This document shows, piece after piece, positions 47,875 to 53,077 of a DNA stretch of 53,077 nucleotides. The notes under the pieces are model-generated. The model did not search any database, was not told where the DNA came from, and was given only the letters and a program-made list of their open reading frames with translations. Origin of the DNA: JBJMLO01 sp045805265 (GTDB lineage Bacteria > Actinomycetota > UBA4738 > JACQTL01); NCBI GenBank assembly GCA_045805265.1, contig JBJMLO010000017.1:1-53077 (forward strand), read 5' to 3'. A program made the translations under genes and the position numbers. Positions within the stretch are counted from its first letter, which is position 1, and every line of letters begins with the position of its first letter.

Positions 47875-50321
47875 GGGAGTTGCTCCAATCCCCGTGCAAG
47901 CCGTTCGCTCTCCTCGACCAGGCTCAGGAGCGCTTCACGGGTCATGGGTTTGTGAGACGCCTCCTGCACTCCCCGATATGCAGACACCGCCCAGCGCCCG
48001 ATCCCCTTGTCCAGTCTCGGGACGACGTCCTTCGTACGCGAGACGTCATCGAAAAGAACGAGCGCCAAGAGCTGCAAGAGCCCCTTGGTGGAATCCAACA
48101 GAGCTTCGATGGTCGCGTAGTCCTCCCCCGCGGCGAGCCGCCTTCGCGTGATGGCCTCGGAGCATGCGGCCTCGATCGCCGACCTGCAGAAGACCCCGAC
48201 GACGCGGGAGACCACCGCGGGGTCGATGTCCTCGCTGTTGGCGATCGCCCACGCATCCTCGCAATGCCGCCTGACCGGATCGAGGCCGGGCCGGAGCTCG
48301 ACGACCGATTCCGCTCGGCGACTCACCTCGACCACCTTCGCATCGATCCCCAGGAGCCTGCAGGACCTCGCCAATCGGTCGTCATGCGTGAAGACGACGA
48401 CCTGCCGCGTGCGAGCGGTGTGCTGGAGGGCCCGCGCCAGCCCGTCGACGCGTGCCGGGTCCATCGACTGCACCGGGTCGTCGATCACCACGAAACGGAA
48501 GGGACTCTCGGGCAGCGTCGCACGCGGCATGAAGAGGCTGAGCGCGAGCGAGTTGAGCTCACCCTGACTCATGACTCCGAGTGCGGCGCCCTCCATGCCG
48601 TCGACCGTGACCTCCAGGACAACCTTGCGGGCCGAGCCGGCGCCGGTGAGGACGATCTTCTTGAGCTCGACGTTGCTTTGCATGCGAAGCGTCTCCCAGA
48701 CGCTCTGGGCGACATCGGCGATGGGCTCGAACCGCTGGTTGCGGATGTCGGCCGACGCTGCGCGAAGCCATTTCTCCGCCGCCTTCAGGTCGTCGAGCTG
48801 GGCTTCACCCATCTCCGCTTGCTTCGCGATGTCCAGCCACGCCGCGAGCTCGGCGGCGACCGGTCGCCAGACGTCCTCGCGCGTTTGCAGTTCCTTGGCC
48901 GCCGCCTCTCGTACGGCTTCGATCTCGCTCAGGAGAGCGGCGTGCTTGGTCCGCAGATGTTCCGCCAACGACTGGGCGTCATCGATGGACGTGCCCGAAG
49001 CCCATGACTTCCACGCGTTCGAGAGATCGTCGACGCTGATCCCGAGTGCCGACGCGGTCGAGAGGAGCGACGGGGGCGCAAGCATCAGGGACTTGGCACT
49101 CTTGGTCGCCTCGTTCCGGAGCCGATGCGCAAGGTCGGCCTGCTCAGCGACCGTCCTCAGGCGGGCGACCTCCTTCTCGGTCTCGTCCCGCCAGGCTTCA
49201 TTCAGACCTCCCTTGCCGCAGACCGGGCAGTCCTGATCGCCGTGATCCGCGTGAAACCGAAGCGCCGACTCCAACAGCTCGACGGTCTGATGCGCCCTTA
49301 GGGCCTCGGTGCCACCGAGTCGACCGATGGCGGTCGACGCTGCTTCGAGCCCTCCCGCAGCGATCTCCACCTCGTCCGCGCTCGGGCCCTCGAGCGTCGT
49401 GAGCTGGCGGAGGGCCGCTCCCTCGGTTTCCTCTTGCAACGAATATTCCGGCCCGATCACCCACCGTTCGACCGTGTCCAGGTTCCAGGTCTTTCCCGAG
49501 AGCGCCTCGAGACAGGCCTGAGCTCTCTCGTCCTCGATCTCTCCGAGGCGCTCGAGGAGAGGCGCGAGGGACGTCTTCGCCTCGTCGGCCTGCTTCCGCC
49601 TCTGCTTGTCCGCATCCTTGAGACGAGCCTCGGCGACCACCAGGTCCTCGAGCCCGAGGATCGCGGAAAGCGCGTCGTACAGCGCAGAAGGACCGGAGTC
49701 GAACATCGATCCCAACTCGCTGTAGCTCAAGAAAGGACGGTACATCTCGATCGCGCCGGCCCATCCGAGATCGTCCAACGTCGAGGCTTCGGAACCGGGA
49801 ACGCTGACCAGCGTCTCCGCCTCCTCCAGCTTCGCCCCCGGTGCCCAACGACGAGAGATCGACGCCTTGCCCTTCGCGCCCTCCAACACGAACTCGGCAT
49901 CGATGCGCGCATCGGCGTGATGGAGGTTGCGCCATCCCTCCTTCCAGATGGCGGACCGCGTGCTCCACCGACTGTTGTCGCCGGTGAGAAGCAGCTCGAC
50001 TGCCTCGGCGAAACTTGACTTGCCGCTCCCATTTCGACCCACGACCAGAGTCAGGCCCGGGCCCGGTGAGATCTCCAAGGTCGCTGCCGGCCCAACCCCA
50101 CGGAATCCCTCAACCCTTATCGAATGGAGAAGCGCGGGGTGGCGACCATCGAGGGTCGGAGGTCGGCTTCGGGCCACCGAGGGAATCGCTTCACCACCGA
50201 GCGCCGCGGCGAGCGCCTCGTCGCTGCGGCAAGCGGCAATGACCATGACCCGTGCCAGTTCCCCGAGCTTCTTCTCCTCGTCGAGCCGGGCCCGGATGAT
50301 GCCTTCTAAGACCTGCTCCAT
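47871..50321 (-). CDS. SMC/Rad50-like ATPase with zinc-hook CxxC and helical C-terminal domain
   Basis: Encodes 816 residues from ATG 50321, preceded by AGGAGG at 5 bases. Walker A VGRNGSGKSSF (residues 95-104), two coiled-coil stretches, a DCPVCGKGG hook (Cys365, Cys368) in the middle, the ABC signature MSQGELNSLALSLF (584-597) and Walker B FRFVVIDDPVQSMD (Asp614-615) followed by FTHDD. The C-terminal about 110 residues form a separate helical domain with CRSAIEAA (Arg713, Glu717) and a His790, a set reminiscent of HEPN/anticodon-nuclease-like domains in RloC and PrrC, though with different spacing. It resembles DNA-sensing ATPases of phage defence. Function inferred. Confidence 0.8.
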   Translation of the reverse strand: MEQVLEGIIRARLDEEKKLGELARVMVIAACRSDEALAAALGGEAIPSVARSRPPTLDGRHPALLHSIRVEGFRGVGPAATLEISPGPGLTLVVGRNGSGKSSFAEAVELLLTGDNSRWSTRSAIWKEGWRNLHHADARIDAEFVLEGAKGKASISRRWAPGAKLEEAETLVSVPGSEASTLDDLGWAGAIEMYRPFLSYSELGSMFDSGPSALYDALSAILGLEDLVVAEARLKDADKQRRKQADEAKTSLAPLLERLGEIEDERAQACLEALSGKTWNLDTVERWVIGPEYSLQEETEGAALRQLTTLEGPSADEVEIAAGGLEAASTAIGRLGGTEALRAHQTVELLESALRFHADHGDQDCPVCGKGGLNEAWRDETEKEVARLRTVAEQADLAHRLRNEATKSAKSLMLAPPSLLSTASALGISVDDLSNAWKSWASGTSIDDAQSLAEHLRTKHAALLSEIEAVREAAAKELQTREDVWRPVAAELAAWLDIAKQAEMGEAQLDDLKAAEKWLRAASADIRNQRFEPIADVAQSVWETLRMQSNVELKKIVLTGAGSARKVVLEVTVDGMEGAALGVMSQGELNSLALSLFMPRATLPESPFRFVVIDDPVQSMDPARVDGLARALQHTARTRQVVVFTHDDRLARSCRLLGIDAKVVEVSRRAESVVELRPGLDPVRRHCEDAWAIANSEDIDPAVVSRVVGVFCRSAIEAACSEAITRRRLAAGEDYATIEALLDSTKGLLQLLALVLFDDVSRTKDVVPRLDKGIGRWAVSAYRGVQEASHKPMTREALLSLVEESERLARGLEQLP

Positions 50322-50362
50322 TACGCCTCCTAGAAGCAGCAATCCTACGTCTGCACTGCTCG

Positions 50363-50752
50363 ATGCCTGCTACCGTCGAACGCTTGGCCATGATCGAGGG
50401 TCTCGAGTTCCCGGTTCACATCAGCAAGAACCTCGATTACTTGGACGTGGACTTCGAGGTGTTCTTGGAGCCGCCCGTCCCCCGCAAGCGGCGCGAGCTC
50501 CTGGAAGGGGTCGTCATCGGCTGGTACAACCTCGGGTCTGCGAGCGCGTTCGGCGACGGTCGGTTCAAGAGCATCTACGACACGGAGTTCGCGGAGACAC
50601 GCGACGAGGTGGTCCTGCGCTGGCACCTCGCCAAGCGCGGAGACCTGGAGATGACGCTGCCCCCGCTGCTGCGGGCGCTCGACAGTAGAGCGAGAGTGCG
50701 ATTCCCAGGCGAGATCAGGGGAACGGTCATCAAGCGCGTCGTCATCAAGTAG
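50363..50752 (+). CDS. Hypothetical protein divergent from the SMC-like operon
   Basis: Encodes 129 residues from ATG 50363; ATG 50390 is an alternative start without the first 9 residues. A mix of strands and short helices: NLDYLDVDFEVFLE, then RRELLEGVVIGWYNLGSAS, and a basic C terminus (IRGTVIKRVVIK). No recognised domain and no membrane helix. The divergent arrangement with a 41-base gap to the SMC-like gene suggests shared regulation, but no operator is evident. Function unknown. Confidence 0.5.
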   Translation: MPATVERLAMIEGLEFPVHISKNLDYLDVDFEVFLEPPVPRKRRELLEGVVIGWYNLGSASAFGDGRFKSIYDTEFAETRDEVVLRWHLAKRGDLEMTLPPLLRALDSRARVRFPGEIRGTVIKRVVIK

Positions 50753-50941
50753 CGCCTTGCGCTCGAGCCGGCCGTGGCGTGTGGGGACGTCTCAGGGCCG
50801 ACGCCCGAACGGCTCCTCGTGCGGCTCTGCAGCCCGCTGACCAGCGGCTGTGGGAGGTGCCATGCTTAACCTGTGGGTGCTCTTGCTGGATCCTCGCGAT
50901 CCGGCTGGTCAGCGCATTTTGAGAACACACCACCACTGTGA
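50753..50941. other. Noncoding stretch with a 10-bp inverted repeat
   Basis: No gene supported. A perfect inverted repeat GCTGACCAGC (50836-50845) and GCTGGTCAGC (50904-50913) lies 58 bases apart in front of the IS481-type end. It may belong to an older insertion or be chance. The sequence CAGCCCGCTGACCAGCGGCTG at 50830-50850 also folds locally. Confidence 0.3.
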
Positions 50942-51491
50942 TGTCTCGGGACATCGTGACCAGATGTCTCGGGACATGGTGACACCTCACGGACCCGCTT
51001 GGGGCTGGTAGTCAGGGCTCGGGTCGAGGGTCAGATGGCACAGCAGCTTGCCGTCCTCGGTCAGGAGCCGAAAGTCCAGGTCGGCGACGAGGACGAGAAC
51101 CCGATACCCCGCCGCCTGCCGAGACCGACGGGGGGTGCAGCCGGCTGCTGTAGCGCAGGGTGATCCGGCCCATCGAGTCTGAGGCGGCCCCGACGAACCC
51201 GAAAGTGGGTGGGGATGACGAGCCCGCGCCCGGAGGGGCCGGCCGGGGCCTGGCGGCAAAGGCTCGGCCGGAGTACGCCGCCGATCGCCTGGTGGGGGCG
51301 CACGGTGTAGTACCGGCGGATTAGTTCGTGGACCCACCTGCGCGACACGCCGTAATCTCCGGGCCACCTCTGCCTTCGGGCGGCCCTCGACCTTGACCGC
51401 CGCCACCACCAATCGTCCAGCGACACGCCCCACCTCCCCGATCCAAGGGCGTTCACGATGTCGCGAGACAGGTGTGCACTATGTCGTGAAA
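50942..51491 (-). mobile_element. Internally deleted IS481-type element with doubled terminal repeats
   Basis: About 550 bp flanked by inverted 18-bp units TGTCTCGSGACATSGTGA. On the left two direct copies lie at 50942-50959 and 50965-50982 (23-bp period). On the right one inverted copy lies at 51453-51470, with a degenerate second copy at 51477-51491. Between them is a broken transposase remnant. Only the N-terminal HTH and the C-terminal part remain and the catalytic core is gone, so the element cannot move alone. The family is judged from the ends and protein fragments. Confidence 0.75.
50987..51433 (-). pseudogene. IS481-type transposase remnant, frameshifted and lacking the DDE core
   Basis: Fragments in two frames: an N-terminal HTH (EGRPKAEVARR in one frame, GVSRRWVHELIRRY in another), then directly PHQAIGGVLRPS and HFRVRRGRLRLDG from near the C terminus, then LVADLDFRLLTEDGKLLCHL and TLDPSPDYQ in the first frame. 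The order matches an IS481 transposase, but the segment that should carry the catalytic acids is missing between the HTH and PHQAIGG. At least two frameshifts are required. Non-functional. Confidence 0.75.
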
Positions 51492-51602
51492 CCAGACGCC
51501 CCCCTCCCACTCACCGGCCAGCCAACCAGTCGATCGCCCGGACTGACCTCCACAACCGTTGATGGGCACTGCGGCGCCCTCATGTACCCCACTCTGGAGG
51601 AC

Positions 51603-51626
51603 TGAACCGCCCCGGGTTCCTTGGAG
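51603..51626 (+). repeat. Left terminal inverted repeat of the IS3-family element
   Basis: 24 bases matching the complement of 53054-53077 with about three mismatches; the first 16 bases are identical. Confidence 0.8.
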
Positions 51627-51655
51627 GCTCCAACTCGTGAGTGGAGGATGGAGCC

Positions 51656-51976
51656 ATGACCAGACCTGGGAGGTACCCGCAGGAGCTGCGTGAGCGGGCT
51701 GTCCGCCTGGTGTTCGAGCACCGGGAGGCGCACCACTCGCAATGGGGCGCGATCACCTCGATTGCAGAGAAGTTCGGGATGTCGGCGGAGACGCTTCGCA
51801 AGTGGGTGCGCACGGCGGAGATCGACGAGGGTATCCGGCCCGGCCTGACCACTGATGAACGGGAGCGCCTGAAGGAGCTCGAGCGGGAGAACCGGGAACT
51901 CCGGCGAGCCAACGAGATCCTGAAGTCGGCCTCGGCTTTCTTCGCGGCGGAGCTCGACCGCCGACCGAGACGATGA
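51656..51976 (+). CDS. IS3-family transposase OrfA
   Basis: Encodes 106 residues from ATG 51656 (an in-frame ATG at 51641 is less likely). It has an HTH domain (YPQELRERAVRLVFE, FGMSAETLRKWVR) and a C-terminal leucine-zipper-like helix (ERLKELERENRELRRANEIL) for OrfA-OrfB joining. The stop overlaps the orfB start (ATGA). The element probably makes an OrfAB fusion by frameshifting, but no obvious slippery run was recognised. Confidence 0.9.
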   Translation: MTRPGRYPQELRERAVRLVFEHREAHHSQWGAITSIAEKFGMSAETLRKWVRTAEIDEGIRPGLTTDERERLKELERENRELRRANEILKSASAFFAAELDRRPRR

Positions 51977-53061
51977 CCGCCTACATCGACGAGCACAAGG
52001 ATCGCTACGGGGTCGAGCCGATCTGCGAACACCTGCCGATCGCCCCGTCGACGTACTACGAGACGAAGAAGCGCTCTCCCTCCCGGCGAGCCCTGCGCGA
52101 CGCCGAGCTCGAGGGCGAGATCGAACGGGTCTACAAGGACAACTTCTCCTGCTACGGGGCCCGGAAGGTGTGGCGCCAGCTCCGCCGGGAAGCTCACCGG
52201 GTCCCCCGGTGCACCGTCGAGCGCCTGATGCGAAAGCTGAGCCTGCAGGGCGCGGTCAGGGGCAAGACCCGGCGCACCACGATCCCCGACGAGGCTGCTA
52301 CAAGGCCGGCTGACCTTGTGGACCGGGACTTCACTGCGACCAGGCCGAACCAGCTGTGGGTGGCTGATCTCACTTACGTGGCCACGTGGTCGGGGTTCGT
52401 CTATGTGGCCTTCATCATCGACGCCTTCTCCCGGTTCATCGTGGGGTGGCAGATCTCCACATCGCTTCGGACCGACCTCGCCCTCGACGCGCTGGAGATG
52501 GCCATCTGGCGCCGCAAGGCAGACCTCGAGGGGCTCGTGCACCACTCGGACCGGGGCTCGCAGTACCTGTCGATCCGTTACACCGAGCGCCTGGCCGAGG
52601 CCGGCATCGAGCCCTCGGTGGGGAGCGTGGGCGACAGCTACGACAACGCTCTCGCCGAGACGATCATCGGGCTGTACAAGACCGAGCTCATCCGCCGGCG
52701 CCGTCCGTGGAAGGGCATCGACGACGTCGAGTACGGCACGCTCGAGTGGGTGGACTGGTTCAACCACCGGCGCTTGCTCGAGCCGATCGGACACGTCCCG
52801 CCGGCGGAGTTCGAGGAGGCCTACTACAGCGCACCGACCGCGGAGGCCGCTACAGACACCCCGGTCCCCCCGGCCTCTGATGCCAACCCGATCCCGAACG
52901 GGGCTCTACGGCCTCCCTACGGTCCCGTTTCCGGCGCCGATGGCGGATCGGACGACCGATCGGGCTCTCGCGACCTCTCAGGAGCGCTCTATGCAAGCAG
53001 CGGAGGGGAGGTGAGAACCTCCGGCCGGAACCCCGCGACTCAAGCCACCGAGTCTCCGTGA
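51973..53061 (+). CDS. IS3-family transposase OrfB with extended C terminus
   Basis: Encodes 362 residues from ATG 51973. N-terminal HTH_21-like region (YGVEPICEHLPIAPSTYYE), then the rve integrase core with all catalytic acids: Asp in LWVADLTYV, Asp in HHSDRGSQY, and Glu in YDNALAETIIG, 35 residues between the last two (DD35E). The core ends near PPAEFEEAYYS (about residue 290). A Pro/Gly/Ser-rich tail of about 70 residues runs into the right terminal repeat, longer than usual for OrfB (about 280-300 aa). Catalytically it looks intact. Confidence 0.92.
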   Translation: MTAYIDEHKDRYGVEPICEHLPIAPSTYYETKKRSPSRRALRDAELEGEIERVYKDNFSCYGARKVWRQLRREAHRVPRCTVERLMRKLSLQGAVRGKTRRTTIPDEAATRPADLVDRDFTATRPNQLWVADLTYVATWSGFVYVAFIIDAFSRFIVGWQISTSLRTDLALDALEMAIWRRKADLEGLVHHSDRGSQYLSIRYTERLAEAGIEPSVGSVGDSYDNALAETIIGLYKTELIRRRRPWKGIDDVEYGTLEWVDWFNHRRLLEPIGHVPPAEFEEAYYSAPTAEAATDTPVPPASDANPIPNGALRPPYGPVSGADGGSDDRSGSRDLSGALYASSGGEVRTSGRNPATQATESP

Positions 53062-53077
53062 AACCCGGGGCGGTTCA
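53054..53077 (-). repeat. Right terminal inverted repeat of the IS3-family element
   Basis: 24 bases, inverse of the left repeat at 51603-51626. The orfB stop (53059-53061) lies within it. It ends at the final base of the window. Confidence 0.8.

Larger units (their letters stand above)
51603..53077 (+). mobile_element. IS3-family insertion sequence, complete
   Basis: 1475 bp bounded by imperfect 24-bp terminal inverted repeats: TGAACCGCCCCGGGTT at 51603 and its complement ending at 53077. It carries orfA and orfB with intact motifs. The right repeat ends exactly at the last base of the window, so the flanking sequence and target duplication cannot be tested. The window or contig may have ended at this repeated sequence. 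Confidence 0.88.

Noticed and set aside
50836..50913. Inverted repeat GCTGACCAGC/GCTGGTCAGC as an attachment or recombinase site
   Set aside because: Ten base pairs spaced 58 bases apart with no integrase nearby. Recorded only as a repeat.
51500..51511. CCCCCTCCCAC at 51500 matches the end of tRNA-Tyr and could be an att duplicate
   Set aside because: Only about 11 C-rich bases match and the flanking bases diverge. It is too short and low in complexity to support an island end.
44406..53077. CRISPR array in the tRNA-Tyr-linked region
   Set aside because: No regularly spaced identical repeats are seen. The only tandem units are the two 18-bp ends of the IS481-type element.

Overview
The window is a very GC-rich chromosomal segment with dense, often overlapping genes, frequent GTG and some TTG starts, and GGAGG-type ribosome binding sites. 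An actinobacterial-type cytochrome c oxidase subunit IV (CtaF), an aa3 oxidase operon and menaquinone-type quinone genes point to an aerobic member of the Actinomycetota, possibly a deep-branching or uncultured lineage. This placement is inferred from gene content only.

Layout. Positions 1-1796 (minus) hold a four-gene cluster: a two-helix membrane protein, a 2[4Fe-4S] ferredoxin, a cytochrome b6-like protein, and a protein cut by the window edge. Positions 2075-5624 hold ccdA, a ChrB-like gene, a VOC protein, an MFS transporter and a small ORF. Positions 5751-12473 hold aa3 oxidase genes (ctaC-D-E-F) with ctaG and a fused ctaA-ctaB heme A synthesis gene. An ArsR-type regulator and a PPOX-fold protein follow. 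Positions 14250-30932 hold a MenJ-like reductase and a complete 14-gene complex I operon (nuoA-N), followed by a polyprenyl diphosphate synthase (30985-31989). A vapBC-like module (32036-32670) separates this from a second complex I operon (32810-42046) that encodes A, B, C, H, I, J, K, L, M and N but no D, E, F or G. After it come a Mn2+ (yybP-ykoY type) riboswitch with htpX, a membrane HELGH protein, yajQ and tRNA-Tyr. Positions 44554-50752 hold a three-gene operon (SMC/Rad50-like ATPase, small HEPN-like protein, class III cyclase-STAND ATPase) and a divergent hypothetical gene. The window ends in an internally deleted IS481-type element and an intact IS3-family element whose right terminal repeat coincides with the last base.

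How the genes fit together. Most of the window is respiratory chain: quinone tail synthesis and reduction, two complex I machines, a cytochrome b6/ferredoxin module and an aa3 terminal oxidase with its assembly factors. Three near-identical 20-bp palindromes (CTTGTGAA-N4-TTCACAAG) lie in front of the b6/ferredoxin cluster, the first complex I operon and the second complex I operon. They match the known operator of the NADH/NAD+ sensor Rex, so all three modules are probably one redox regulon. The b6 cluster and the second complex I are further linked by a conserved helix-like motif of about 26 residues. It sits at the C terminus of NuoI2 and at the N terminus of the truncated protein next to cytochrome b6, joined to Ala/Pro-rich sequence in both.

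Most notable points: the D-less second complex I with a membrane-anchored NuoI; the shared tail motif; two copies of a 118-bp hairpin repeat inserted in frame in menJ-like and nuoE with compensatory base changes; loss of the conserved TM5 glutamate in NuoL1; and the SMC/HEPN-like/cyclase operon beside tRNA-Tyr.
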